64,000 nucleotides of DNA, from the NCBI GenBank assembly GCA_025093985.1, contig JACAAK010000002.1, positions 3,100,001 through 3,164,000 on the forward strand. The letters are read 5' to 3'. Every line of letters starts with the position of its first letter. Within the stretch, counting starts at the first letter, position 1. The position numbers and the translations under genes were made by a program. This DNA comes from Calvatia gigantea (lineage: Eukaryota > Basidiomycota > Agaricomycetes > Agaricales > Lycoperdaceae). Shown one piece after another: positions 11,124 through 23,597 of this stretch. The notes below the pieces were generated by a model. That model saw nothing but the letters and a program-made list of their open reading frames with translations. It was not told the origin of the DNA and ran no database searches.

Positions 11124-12711
11124 CTATCGCCCAGGGGTGCATGAGGCAAGGCCCATCGAAATTAATTCGTTGCCGGCTCTGACGAAATAATAGTCCCCTA
11201 TAGTATGAAAAGTGAGTATTTGATGATACATATCCCGGCGAAGAGAGACGATGGGAACGAACCATAGACGGTGCCAGTGAGCTGGTTATTGGCTGGTTTG
11301 TTGACCGTTCCGTTGGAAAGTAAACTCTGCCAAGAAGGATTCCATGCGAGTCTGGTCACATTTTGCAGGAGCTAGGGGCCAGGTCAGGTTAACAACTTGG
11401 GTGAGTGCATTTTAGGAGGGTGCATACCCCAATGGCAGCACGGCTCCACTGTTGCTTGAGAGCTGGCGAAGTCTCAAGTTTCGAAAGCAGGAGTAAACCA
11501 TTTGCAGCGATGGTGGATGCAGAGGAGTCAGCTGGACGGGGAGGGGGAACGGTAGGAGCATTGAAGTCCCTGTTGATAAGGATTAGCGATGATAACATTG
11601 TGCTTGTAAGTACCGACCATGGCACAATACCGTCAGTTGGGATATGGCCTAAGAAATAATTTGCCAGGCGAACGGCAGTATCGCGATACGCCATGTTGCC
11701 TGTCAGTCTCCACACTGAAAAGGTTTTCAAAATGACTGTGTTCGGTTCGATATCTGATGACATACTGTTCGCAAAACCGTAAATCCCCCATGCATGACCA
11801 CGGGACCAAGTGCTAAAGGCGGGAATGAGGAGATGATCAGGAGAGTATGTTCAACTTGTACCTATCGTCGGAGAATCCCTGTGCAGTCTTCTTTGAAGTG
11901 ACGGCGCCGGTAAACGTATTGTAATGGATGACGTGCCATGTCCCACCATCGGAGCGGATATGATTCTTCGTGGTGGTATCAGCGTGGTGAATGCCAATAG
12001 ACCGAAGAGTATTGTTCCCAGTAAGATCAGCAGAGTGGAAGAGAACTTCAAGATTCATCATGTTGTCAATGATAACCTTATTTCAACGTGTTACAGCATC
12101 AAATGTCCTGAAGGTAAAAATTCTCACTTGGAAATCTGGGTCTGCGGAGTCCCAACTTCTGGTACATCCAACGGTAGGATTAAACCGATTCGCGAGCAAC
12201 CTGGCAAAATTGTTGATAGCAGTAATTGCCGTTTGATTGCCTGGATTTCTGGAGTACCAAATGGGTTAGGACAAACTTTCGGAGCTATGTCGTAAACTCA
12301 CAATGCCAACTCCTCTACGAACGGAAAACTCAAAAATCCAACATCGTGCCCTTGCCCATTTCTGATCCCCAACGGGACCAGCGCGGCGCTTGCCTGCCGG
12401 CCCAACGCCAACCAATCTGCGATCCCCAAACCATTGTTCGGCGTCGCACCACATAGCGTTTTCCGCGTGTTCAGGGCGTAGCCGGTGGCTGGGAAGAACC
12501 CTGACGTCCATGTGTCTGGGTTGAAAAGCTGCCAAACACCTGTTTGGCTAGTCCATTGAGGGTACTTCGTAGGGTTTGGGAGTGCTTGGAATGTTGCGAG
12601 AATCTTTTTCGGAACAAGAGGTGAGAAGAGCTCCGGGGGGACGTTTGCTCCGAGAACAGCAGGTGCAAGGAGAGCCAAGATCGTTAGTGCGTGAGTTGTT
12701 GATCGTGGCAT
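11124..12711 (-). CDS. Secreted glycoside hydrolase family 88 protein (unsaturated glucuronyl/galacturonyl hydrolase)
   Basis: Eight exons (12711..12302, 12248..12128, 12076..11862, 11812..11766, 11714..11618, 11569..11428, 11371..11263, 11197..11124) join in phase to 404 residues. The N-terminus is a signal peptide (MPRSTTHALTILALLAPAVLG). Landmarks of the family follow: WTSGFFPATGYALNTR, GHDVGFLSFPF, VIIDNMMNLEVLF, HADTTTKNHIRSDG, a GFSD-STWSRG-AWGIYGFAN block, IVPWDFNAP, RPADSSA and GDYYFVRAGNE. GH88 enzymes hydrate the 4,5-unsaturated uronic acid left by polysaccharide lyases and so finish the breakdown of pectin-like or glycosaminoglycan oligomers. The two Asp residues normally used for hydration appear to be present (DNMMNLEVLF and DSSA segments). 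A TATATAAA box lies at 12816..12809, about 95 bp upstream of the ATG. Confidence 0.9.
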
Positions 12712-12808
12712 TGTTGACTTGGGGCTTGAGCTCGCTTGTTGAAGAAGGGGGAGTCAGGAGGCAGTTCGGAGAGGGATAGCGGGCGTTAAAAGCGACGGCG
12801 AGGAGGTA

Positions 12809-12816
12809 TTTATATA
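12809..12816 (-). promoter_or_regulatory. TATA box of the GH88 gene
   Basis: TATATAAA on the minus strand, 98-105 bp before the GH88 start codon. Confidence 0.6.
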
Positions 12817-14418
12817 GTGCAGGACTGCATTTCGCACACGCGACGGACCGAGAGTAGCGCGTCGAAGCCTCGTGAGGGTCGAACACAAGCCAAAAGGGTG
12901 TTGTTGATGCATGAAGCGAGGGAATCGGTGCAAAGGATCGGATCCCTTGAGTTTAGAGGGACAAGAAGCTATATCAGCTGATTAGAATACATGTGCAATC
13001 CATTTGGTGGCGGCTGTTACACGGTCCCTTCGTCACTCTTTGCAGCCCAAATGTTCAGGCTGAATGTTAGAAATTGGGGGTTGGTGTTGGCGCATTGCCA
13101 AGATTATGACGTTCGCTTCGGCCCAAGAGGAAATCGTCGTGTCCAGCCTGTCGATGGTATGAATAAACGACATACGCCTTTCTTTTTCTTCAGGTAAGGT
13201 GTTGTGAAGTGCGCATCATGGAAAGTCAAGTCAGAAAGAAGACTCCATCACAAGACCATGTGATAGCTACCATATGGTGCAAAGAACATGTTTTACTTCG
13301 CCACCGTTAGATTTTCCAGGAGAGATTTTTTCTTTGCAAGCGCCACTCAGCTCTTCCTTGATTTTCAGCTAATATATATAATCGTATGTGGCTAATTACA
13401 CCACTGTATATATTAGAAGAACACCATTCCAAAGCTACCCGGAACATACCTTCCGTCGGGCCTACAATCCACCCTAAGTCAATATACCTCTTTCATGCCC
13501 AACTCCCCTCGGCACTTATGTCTTCGTTCGAGTTACTGGTCCACCTCATTGTCCCTATGTATAATTTCCTGATTGCATCCCCTTTAAAATCGTAAACGTT
13601 AACAGGTTCTCGTGAAATGCGGAGGGTTACAGCGGGTGAGCAATACTCTGAAAACAAGACCTTCCCTTCGATCGGGTTGGTGTCACTTTTTCTATAATGT
13701 CATTCTTTCGTGCTACTAACCGGTTCACCACTTGTTGTTCAGCAGGTTAGATGTTGAAACGTTGACTTCTGTTGATGATACCGCCATGCAGTGAGGCCAA
13801 TCATCAACGCCTGTTGCAAATCGAACGCGGCGAAGTACTTGGTTGCGAGACTAAAGAAATAGATGGACGTCTAACCTGAGGTAGATCGATTGTGCACAAA
13901 ATCCGGGGTTAAGATCTGCAGCGCCCCTCATTCAGACATGTTTACATATTCATTTAAACGCTCCCATGTTTGCGAACTGAGCGGGGAATCCCCAGAGCAA
14001 TCGTTAAACTTCTGGTCGGTTCGTGGTCTGGATTTCAAAGCGCCGCCTTGGGAGTGGGGGAGTTTTTGGCGTTTCAAGTTTGTGTTACGATGTAGATGGT
14101 GGAGAATCTTGCAATAACGCAAGAAATCTGCGTCGCAATCAAGGTAGAATTGTACCCACCAGACTATAGTCATGATATCGGCACGAAGCTACTGCGGCTG
14201 GCTCCCAGGCTGTTTAGTCGTTCCGCAGAAGATTGGGCTACGTTAGCGGGCTGGCAAGCCTTACGTTTCCGGAGTCGCGCAGCAGGATGGGGACTCATTA
14301 TAAAATCAGATTTGTCCCAGTTTGGTCACCAGCCAACGCACACCGCCTCGTGCCAATTTCCTCCACTACATATCTCTTTCTTCTCGTTTATCATCGCGCC
14401 TCTCGCTTTCTTATAGAC
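12817..14418. other. 1.6 kb intergenic region between GH88 and VPS1
   Basis: It lies between two divergent genes and must contain both upstream regions. Open frames are short (up to 106 codons around 14100-14400) and show no family motif. No repeat structure was noticed. Confidence 0.4.
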
Positions 14419-17101
14419 ATGGCAACAGGCCCATCTGGTCTTGGAACAGAAATCGTTTCCGTCGTCAACAAACTACAGGATGTCTTCGCGACTGTTGGTC
14501 AGTCCTGGTTCATCGATAGACTTGCCCCAAATTTGTGTCCTTGGTAGTCAAAGCAGCGGGAAGAGTAGTGTGCTTGAGGTGAGTCACGACATGGTTTGTC
14601 CCCCATACTTATCTGAGAATATCCTCCTTGCAGAACATCGTTGGGCGCGACTTTCTGCCTCGAGGCACCGGCATTGTTACGCGGCGACCACTGGTAGGGA
14701 TTACGACTGCGCATCGTCCCGACTAAGTTCTAACAATTGACCAGGTGCTACAATTAATCAACCGCCCCGCTGGCACAACCGGTGGACGTGCGTTACATTC
14801 GCTTTCTTACTCAGTCCCGTCATTAACTTTGCAACTAGCCCAAATCAACGGAACTGATAAAGCGAATGACAAGCACGCCAATGTGGACGAATGGGGCGAA
14901 TTCTTGCACCTTCCAGGAGAGAAGTTTTTCGACTTCAACAAGATTCGCGAGGAGATTGCTCGAGACACTGAAGCCAAGACCGGGAAGAATGCGGGCATCT
15001 CTCCACAACCCATCAATCTTCGTATCTTCTCCCCCAATGTCTTGACACTCACCTTGGTCGACCTCCCCGGTCTAACTAAGGTCCCAGTTGGCGACCAGCC
15101 ACGAGATATAGAAAAGCAAATACGTGAAATGCTGCTCAAGTATATCTCGAAGCCTGCGTGTATCATTCTTGCTGTCACCGCTGCCAATACCGATTTGGCG
15201 AACTCCGATGGTCTGAAGCTGGCGCGCGAGGTGGACCCTGAAGGAACGAGGACAATTGGTGTCTTGACAAAGGTTGACCTGATGTAAGTCACAAAGCTAA
15301 GTCTGTGTAGGCTGGGTTTGACTTCGGTTTAGGGACAAGGGAACGGATGTCGTTGATATCCTTGCTGGCCGCATCATTCCTCTCCGTTTGGGATACGTTC
15401 CAGTCGTCAACCGTGGTCAACGTGATATTGAGACCAACAAGTCCATTTCCATTGCTCTTGAAGCTGAGCGTGATTTCTTTGAGAACCATTCCTCTTACAA
15501 GAGCAAAGCACAATTCTGTGGCACCCCCTTCCTGGCACGCAAATTGAATATGGTTCGCTGAGGCATGTCTTTTGTTCACATCCAATATTGATTCTTTCAC
15601 AGATCCTCATGCACCACATCCGAGCAACTATCCCGGATATCAAGGCACGGATAACACAACAGTTGGCCAAGTACAATGCCGAACTACAGAGTCTCGGTGG
15701 ACCACAAGGCGATTCGTCGAGCAACGTGATCCTCTCTGTCATAACAGAGTTTACTTCTGATTTCCGAACTACAATTGACGGCAACACCAACGATCTATCA
15801 TTAAACGAATTGTCGGGTGGCGCTCGCATCAGTTTTGTTTTCCATGAGCTCTTCAATAACGGCATTAAGAATATCGATCCCTTCGATCAAGTCAAGGATG
15901 GTGACATCCGAACAATCCTTTACAACTCCTCGGTACGCCTGTCGGGTGCTATGTCACGTTTAAAACTTACCTTGCGGGTAGGGCTCAACACCAGCACTGT
16001 TTGTGGGTACGGCGGCCTTCGAGGTAATCGTGAAGCAGCAGATCAAGCGCTTAGAAGACCCCAGTTTGAAGTGTTGTCAGCTTGTCTACGATGAGCTTAT
16101 CCGCATTCTGGGTCAACTATTGGGCAAAGTTGTGAGTATCCAGTTAGTACAGTGAGTGAAGGTGTGTCAATAATTCTCCCAATAGCAAGCTTTTCGACGC
16201 TATCCCGCGCTCCGGGAGAGGTTTAACGCCGTTGTCGTGAATTTCTTCAAGAAATCGATGACACCAACGACCAAGCTTGTGACGGATCTAGTCGCGTATG
16301 TGTTATTTCGACGTTGTGATTCTTTACTTACAGTGCTACAGCATGCAGGCGTGTTATATCAACACCACGCATCCAGACTTCATTTCTGGCCACAAGGTGC
16401 TTCATAGATTTTCATTGTTCATGGTTATAGTTATGCTCATACTCATGCTATATATTTCCTAGGCCACCGCATTAGTGACAGAACGTCTTAGCGCCAGCAA
16501 GCCACAGCCGGCACCCAACGATACTAAAACTCAACGCCTCCAAGTCAACAATAACAAGGACCTCGATGTTGATGCCAAGAAGGAGGAACCCAGCTTCTTT
16601 GGCTCGTTCTTCTCTGCCGCTGCAAAGAAGAGCGATAAACAAGCAAAGAAGTCTGTCATGGACGCCCCTCCACCTGTCATTCGACCACAAACGGCGCTGA
16701 ACGAGCGGGAGACCATGGAGACAGAGGTTATCAGTGAATTATGGTTGTTATCAGTGCTTGAGCTTGTGTTAATTTTATGTCCGCAGAGTTGTTGATCCAC
16801 TCATACTTCAACATTGTCAAACGCGAGATGATTGATATGGTGCCCAAGGCCATTTCGCTCACGCTCGTAAACCATTCCAAGGATAACTTGCAGCGTGAGC
16901 TCCTCCAGGAGTTGTACAAGCCTGATGTCCTCGACGAGCTATTGAAGGAGAGCGAGTACGTGGTGAGCCGTAGGAAGGAGGTCATAAGCATGGTGCAAGC
17001 ACTCAACAAGGCAGAAGAGTATGTGATAACCTTCATTTAAGCATGACGCAATCAATGTTATTTATTAATATCACAATTTTAGGATTGTTGCCGGTGTCTA
17101 G
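14419..17101 (+). CDS. VPS1: Dynamin-like GTPase VPS1, with an apparent +1 frameshift in exon 1
   Basis: Twelve exons (14419..14578, 14634..14693, 14745..14787, 14839..15283, 15333..15552, 15603..15932, 15982..16131, 16186..16295, 16342..16396, 16463..16733, 16787..17018, 17083..17101) encode about 697 residues. The GTPase domain has G1 [12 protein letters not shown], the [10 protein letters not shown] switch, G3 [16 protein letters not shown] and G4 TKVDLMD. The stalk and the C-terminal effector domain ([19 protein letters not shown], ending NKAEEIVAGV) are complete. Vps1 drives fission at the vacuole, Golgi/endosome and peroxisome. Between residue 29 and the P-loop the frame shifts: one surplus base in 14504-14506 (within CAGTCCTGG) must be skipped to read VGQSGSSIDLP, the expected sequence. 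Taken literally the gene is broken at codon 31. Since all other exons are intact, a base-call error is likeliest. Confidence 0.93.
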
Positions 17102-18553
17102 TGCAATTATTTTTGGGAGTTGGCACTTAGGGCGTCATTTAGCCACTGGGCTTTTTTCTACATGGATTGCTGTCATGTCGAGTACTTTAATACCTTTTAC
17201 ATTGTCCCAGTATCACTTTCTGGAATATGGGCGTTTCCACGCTTCTCCATGAGTAACGGCAGCGGCCATTGTCAACACCCATCTGGAAGTTTCTCGAAAG
17301 CCCAAGTATGGGCGGTGTTCCGATGGATTTTCCTCCGCAAGGACCAATAATAGTGTCAATTATGGATTTTCCAGTCATGCAAGCATGTTCTGATATCATA
17401 GATGCTTTCTGACTTCCAATGCTTGCTGCGGTCCCTCGCAAGCGATGCGAGCACAGCCCCGGAAGTCGCACCACCCAAAATGAAGGCGATGGTCTCTAAC
17501 AGCCGCACTAAAGATCAATCTTCAATCGCTGATTTGGCGTGAAGATAACAACCATGAAGAGCTTAGTTGTGTTGATCAACGGCGGGAATAGTGGGACTTA
17601 ATACTTATCGCAGTTGGGCGCCCACCCCTTTTGTTGGGGTCAAAGCGGCTTCTTTTTTGCTACCCGAAAAGGAAAATCAGCGATCGTAAAGGCGGCTGCG
17701 GAAGCTTCGCATGATGCGATCCTGCCGGTATGCCGCAATGAGAAAAGCTGTGTTATTTACTTCCCCGAGCTTCCAAACACAGAAAAATCACATATGTTAA
17801 AGTTCCCTACTCAATGCTAAATGAGCGGCCTTGAAAGAAAAATTTAAGTATAGGCAAGAGCGGAGGAAAGAAAATTCTTGGTTCGGCGATGGACAGATCG
17901 TGGGAAATGGGGCGACCTTTTTGTCAGCCTATCGGGCATGATGTAAACAGCGCCTCGCTGTTAGGCCGGTATGTTCCGACCCGATGAATATATTAATATC
18001 ACTTGATGTCTGGGAGACAACGTGGATACCAGGTGTTTTTCGTATAATGGAAGCTTGATTGTACAAGTGGGGTATTGGATGAAAAGATGGGAAGATGGGA
18101 GTGGGACATAGTGTTTGATGGGAAAGGTGAGGAGGAGGGAGAGACGCCCTTTAGGGCCTGATGAATGGTTGTCAAGTAATGATGTGCAGTGGTTGTCAGG
18201 GTAGAAATCAAGCGACGTGGCAATCGTTTCTTGCCTTGTTCCTTCCAGGTAACCTTTACCCAAGAGGCTCAGTACACCTCTTACTATGCTCTGTCGGCTT
18301 TCAGAATCTAGTGATTCAAGTATGCTGGAGGGGAAAGAGGAGCCCTCGCTGTAGCCTGCGGGACGAAGGGAGGGGGGCGGGTAAGGGGGCCACCCAGATG
18401 AGAGGGAGGAGAACAGGTGGCGTTACGTAATAGCGCTGTGAGTCAGTGGTCGGAGTTTGAAATCTCAAAGGTATATAAGGGGGCTGTTTCGCGGTTCCAA
18501 TCTACTCTTTCTCCCCGACCACTACTTTCCCACGCTCAGTCCAAAAATTTCCT
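17102..18553. other. 1.45 kb intergenic region between VPS1 and TBP
   Basis: It contains the VPS1 3' flank and the TBP upstream region. The TBP TATA box lies at 18472-18479. A 95-codon minus-strand frame at 17187-17474 has no recognisable motif. Nothing else identified. Confidence 0.45.
18472..18479 (+). promoter_or_regulatory. Canonical TATA box in front of the TBP gene
   Basis: TATATAAG lies 75-82 bp before the ATG of the TATA-binding-protein gene and is followed by a pyrimidine-rich stretch. The factor may therefore bind its own promoter. Confidence 0.65.
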
Positions 18554-19723
18554 ATGTCTTTTGCGTTGCCCGCTCGTCAAGTCACCTTTTCTCGTCCCAA
18601 CGCATCGCAACAGCAACCATACCAGCCCCCTCAACAGACTCAATACCAACCTCCTCAACCCCACGGACTAGCTCTTCCGATTCCCAATGCCTACAATGCG
18701 CCCCAACAAGCGAGCAATGCCATCGCTCTTCCAGGACCGTCTCCCCTCTCGAACTCCTATACCCCTCAACAATCTCAACTGGCTCAGGCCGTCTTAAACA
18801 AGCCCTCACCGCCTCAGCAGGCAGCTCCTGCCAACCCTACAGCTGGCCCGTTGACATCGTCTGCTCCTACACCCACGCCATCTACCCCGGCGCCTCTGAC
18901 CCTGGAACAGCAACACATTACTGCCGTTGAGGGCATTGTGCCTACTTTGCAGAACATCGTTGCCACTGTCAACTTGGACTGCCGTCTTGACCTTAAGACG
19001 ATTGCCTTACACGCCAGGAACGCCGAATACAATCCTAAGGTTGGTACATGATGTTTTTTTCGTTGTTTGCGGCAAATCGAACTGCTCGATTTTCGCATGA
19101 TCTAGCGTTTCGCGGCCGTCATTATGCGTATTCGAGATCCGAAGACTACCGCCCTCATCTTTGCATCGGGCAAGATGGTCGTGACGGGCGCGAAGTCGGA
19201 GGACGATTCGCGTCTGGCGTCGCGTAAATACGCGCGTATCGTGCAGAAATTGGGCTTCGATGCCAAATTCTCTGAGTTCAAGATCCAAAATATAGTGGGC
19301 AGTTGTGATGTCAAGTTCCCCATTCGTCTCGAGGGACTTGCATATAGCCACGGTCAATTCAGCAGCTACGAACCTGAGGTATGCTGCTTTTATCGTCATT
19401 GCACCTATGGTGATGTTGACCACGTTCTACTAGCTCTTCCCTGGCTTGATCTACCGCATGATCAAGCCCAAGGTTGTGCTGCTCATCTTCGTCTCAGGAA
19501 AGATCGTTTTAACTGGCGCAAAGGTGGGTATCAGTTCCCCTTTTTCTTTTTCTTTTCCCCCCTTGTCACGTTGCCTGGACCTGGACGTCGTTGCTTGGGG
19601 TTTGGTCGTTGCAACCTTTACCAGTTGCTAACTTGATTTCGTCGTGGCCATCAGGTCCGAGAAGAGATCTATACCGCCTTCAACACCATTTACACCGTGT
19701 TGTGTGAATTCCGCAAACCTTAA
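18554..19723 (+). CDS. TATA-binding protein (TFIID subunit)
   Basis: Four exons (18554..19039, 19106..19378, 19434..19523, 19655..19723) give 305 residues. The first 125 or so are a Gln/Pro/Ser/Thr-rich arm. The C-terminal 180 residues form the saddle of two imperfect repeats: [20 protein letters not shown]...[19 protein letters not shown], then [20 protein letters not shown]...[18 protein letters not shown], ending [13 protein letters not shown] nucleates RNA polymerase I, II and III initiation. The N-terminal arm is longer than that of budding yeast (about 60 residues). All splice joins are in phase 0. Plant and yeast names differ (TBP, SPT15), so no symbol is forced. Confidence 0.96.
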
Positions 19724-21077
19724 CTGGTTGTGCTCGCTACTCCTATCTCTTCTGGTCGTGCCCCTCGTTTGAATCCCACCCCGTCAGTGGTCCGCACTTG
19801 CTAGCTGTTGACTTTCCTCTTTGGTGTTACCATACATCGGGGTTGAGGGTAGAGGTGTTAAAAAGGTTGCTACGCGTTCATTGGCAGTGCAATTAGCGCA
19901 CCTGCCGCGTCGTTGGTTCGGTGGATTGTAATCACCATTTTTTTCCTGGCTTCGGCCTTCTCCGCGTCCCCCACATTCATATTCCCCTTCTTACACAATC
20001 ATGACGGACACCATACACGCAATACACATACATATATATCATTCTAAACACATTATCAATGTACAATTATAGTTTCTTTTCCCAAATAATGGATCTCTGT
20101 GTGAATACATCAAACTGGTTCAATCATGAAACTTGGTGTTTGATGCCAGAGCGCGAGAGTGAGACTTTACCTACAAATCAAGGAACTCCAGAGGCAAGGA
20201 CTAACATTGGTCGCTTTTAGCGCCGAAGTTTGACAAGTCACCAAACGCTAGAAGTCTGAAGGCCGTGTTACCAGCTGACGTGGAGGATGTTGAAATTTTC
20301 AGAGCGCAAATCGAATCGGGCGCTTGTTTTAACTGCACATCTTTCTGCCGGTGATGGCAGTTGAGGACTTAACCCGCGAGCGCAAATTCAAGGAGTACCC
20401 CGACCTCTAAAGCTTGACCAATGACCTCTCGGTGGCGTAATCTTCGTTCGTATGGAACGAACTGTTGGCTTAATTCTCCTTGTAGCTATTTCCTGGAGTA
20501 TGTACCAAAAATTTTCAAGACGCAACAGAAGCATGGGAAGCCTTCTATTCGCTTGCGAAGTGTGCTGGGTAGTGTTCGTACTCCACCGCCCATAGAACAA
20601 GACTATTCACACGCATACCACTGACGGACCCCGTGAACGGATACGATTCCGCTATCGATCCAGAATATCGGCCGTTTCAGAGAAACAGCTAGATTGAGGG
20701 CCAGGCTTCCCGATGGACAGGGTGCAGTGTCCACTCTCAAGAGTTTGGTCACCAAAACAGGAGCCAAGACCGATCCGTCATAAGACCAGGAACAATCCTT
20801 TCCCGGACTCGATTTTGTTCTTAGAAACATCTGATCAAATTCAGTTACTGCTCATAAGGTACGTAATAAAATGAGCCTCGCTTTCTAGATTGAGGCTCAA
20901 CGCATACAAACGCACAACGTCTGAATGGTCCTCTCCCAACCACCAGAACGGGCGTTGTTGAATTATCACTTTGAAGTTGGCGTAATTTGAGTATGAGCTT
21001 TTCAGACGGACGAGTTTTGTTGTGCCAATCTAAGCGAAGGGACTGGGCGATACAGACAAATGTAAGCTGAGACGAGG
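19724..21077. other. 1.35 kb without a recognisable gene
   Basis: 3' flank of TBP and of the NACHT gene (convergent). An AT-rich stretch near 20020-20110 (ACACATACATATATATC) may be the TBP transcript end. No coding potential recognised. Confidence 0.45.
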
Positions 21078-23597
21078 TTAGGAGGTGGAAAACACAACGC
21101 GTACTTTGGGAGGTGCATTGGTGTAATGGTGTGAATCACGTCGGATGGCTTTGCGGTAAAATTGGCGTTGTCGTGGACCTTCTACTCCATCGACATATTT
21201 CCGCTCACGACTGGTCCATAAAAATTCGTGAGCGAGCTTCTCCTCTGGAATGCAATTAAGGTCGAGATCTCTGAGAGGGATCGTCTTTACGATGCCCGAT
21301 TCCACAAGCTCAGGTGGAGCCTGTGTAGGCGGACAGGTTAGGTGGTAGAGAAATATTGAGGTGGTCATACTCACATCGCTCACCAACCAGTCAAATAAGT
21401 CAAAAAGGCTCGAGAAGAGGATCTTGTGTCTTCGCTGGAAAAGGAGGGTGCTAAAATCAATCTTCTCGAAGGCGTCCTGGAGCTCCTGTGCAGTCAAAGG
21501 CACCTGAATATGACCGAGCTCGCCAGGCTCTGGGCATTCCGGCATCAGGTCATGGGTGAGACTTGAAATTCCTTGTTCCCATATACTATCCAGGAAACCG
21601 TCCGCGAGACTTGAATCCCACGAGAATTTAATCGGAGGGCGGCCACCCGAAGTGGCACGTTGATACGCTGGTCAAGTCAAAACGGGACTTTGAAGGGCAA
21701 AATCGGAAGCTCACAAGATGAATCACCTCCATACAACATCCTGAAGTAACCCCACCACAATTTTGTTCCTGAATGGTTAGAACCATACTCATAATCTCCT
21801 GGCACTATCTTCAGGTAGTCGGGAAACGAAGCGTGATAGAATTTGATTCCCCGAGATCCTGATTCCTCTGGTGGAGGAACCTTGAGCACTGAATGAAGCC
21901 TCCGGAGAGTGCCATAGACAATGTGTTGCTGTAAACCGAACAGCGTGGCGGCGAATACAAGCGGAATGTCTTCCTTGGTGTTGTTGGTGTCAGCGTTATC
22001 ATTGACTATGGATGAGGTCTTTTTGACAGTGTAAAGGAGTAGCAGCTGCTTGAGAATAGGTAGCATAGCTTGAGGTACACCAATCAAGATCGCGGAATAG
22101 AACGCATGGAGAGCGGAGAGAGAACCCGGCTCGAGGCCTTCAGTGACGGAAACGACAGTGGCAAGTTGAGAGATGGGGTCGCATACGTGTGGGTCTTCGA
22201 TGTACCGAACTACAGTCGTGGCAAGAACAAAGAGCCCTGAGGAGGCCTTTGAAACCCTCGTTATATCTTGCTCCACTGGCTAAGGCACACCGATGGGTAT
22301 GAGATCCTTGTATTTCTGGTGTATCTCCTCAAATTTGGTGCGCAAAAACCTCTCCACATCACGGCATGCATCGTCGGAGTTCGCAGGAACGTCACGTTCT
22401 TCAAAGGATCCTCTGACACCACTGGACGCGAATGCGTACTGTAAATGCGCCTCTGGTCGACTGGCGATGAGCCAAACGAGAGGTGCTGTGGGGTATCGAA
22501 GTGAAAGAAAGCTGATGAGTGTGATGATGAGCGCTTGCGCCTCCTCCCCGTAGCATTCGTCCAGACCATCCAACAATATAGCCCATGTTCCACAAGATGC
22601 CGCGAAGCTGGGGTCGGTAAATGGCTCAATAATAAGGATATTGAATTGCTGTGTCATCTCTTTCTCTAACAATTTCGGGTCCGCAATCATCTTTTGCCTG
22701 AGATATTCTTTATAACGCGGGATCCTGACCGCCAGTTGATAGGCTATGGTAGGAAATACGAAGGAAGGATTATCGCGTTTATTTGGTCTCGAGAAGAAGA
22801 GTGTTGCTCCCAATTTCAAAGACTTTGCCAATTCTTCCGCTAGGCTTTGAACGATGGCAGATTTGCCAGCACCGGCAGGGCCGTGAAGCCACAACATCCG
22901 ATGAGCACGCCGAGTATCATTAATCCAGCTGCGTAATGTTTCTAGGATTGCAATCCGGGTTCCGGGATGGCAACTAGGAGGATGGCCACGGGTATCAAAT
23001 TCGGCATCAGACATGGTGAATACAGCAAGCCACTGTAAAACTAGCGATAGCATCAAAGAAGGCTGTATGAACAAATTGAATATTCTCCTACCTTTCTCCT
23101 TGGTTTCGTTGATACTGCACATGACTGGCTGATAGAATGCGATGTCGTGGGCATGGTTGAAAAACCCCTGTGCGCCGGGGAACATGAAGACTTGACCTGG
23201 TGCAGGGGAATTCTCTGGTATATTCCAGCGCAGTACACTTCGTCAGTGTGTCGACAACTCCAATAATATGAGAATACGAACCGGGTTCATTCCCCCCAGG
23301 GTGAGCGGTCGCAGCTGTGGCCAACTGTCCCACAGCCCTCACCTCTTGAACATTAGAAGGATGAGGATTGCCGGGTATGGTATCCGATGATGAGGTAGCC
23401 TGACTGGTATTAGATAACGGCGGCCTCGGCTCAACTTCGCCTCGAATTTGGTCGACCTTATCGGATATAATCCTCTCCCTGTTTGTGTTCTCGGAACCAA
23501 TTTGCAGAGGAGAGCGCATCGAAGAGAACCACCACAACCAAAACTCTCGAACTAACAGTATAGCCAGCAGCGCAATAACGACCGGGAACCAGGCCAT
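21078..23597 (-). pseudogene. NACHT (STAND) NTPase with N-terminal membrane anchor and in-frame stop
   Basis: Exon 1 (23597..23282) encodes a hydrophobic N-terminus (FPVVIALLAILLVREFWLWW) and a polar linker. Exon 2 starts at 23214 with the usual fungal entry motif (NSPAPGQVFMFPGAQGF). The NACHT domain follows: Walker A LHGPAGAGKSAIVQ, ATLFFSRPNKRD, Walker B ILLDGLDEC, sensor region WLIASRPE. At 22282..22280 a TAG interrupts the frame between PIGVP and PVEQDITRVSKASSGLF, where relatives have Trp; one base change (TGG to TAG) explains it. The frame then stays open for about 200 codons and, after a short intron near 21690, continues to the stop at 21078. These proteins are expanded in agaricomycetes and are thought to act in non-self recognition or programmed cell death. 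A recent null allele, or less likely stop read-through, would fit. Confidence 0.75.
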
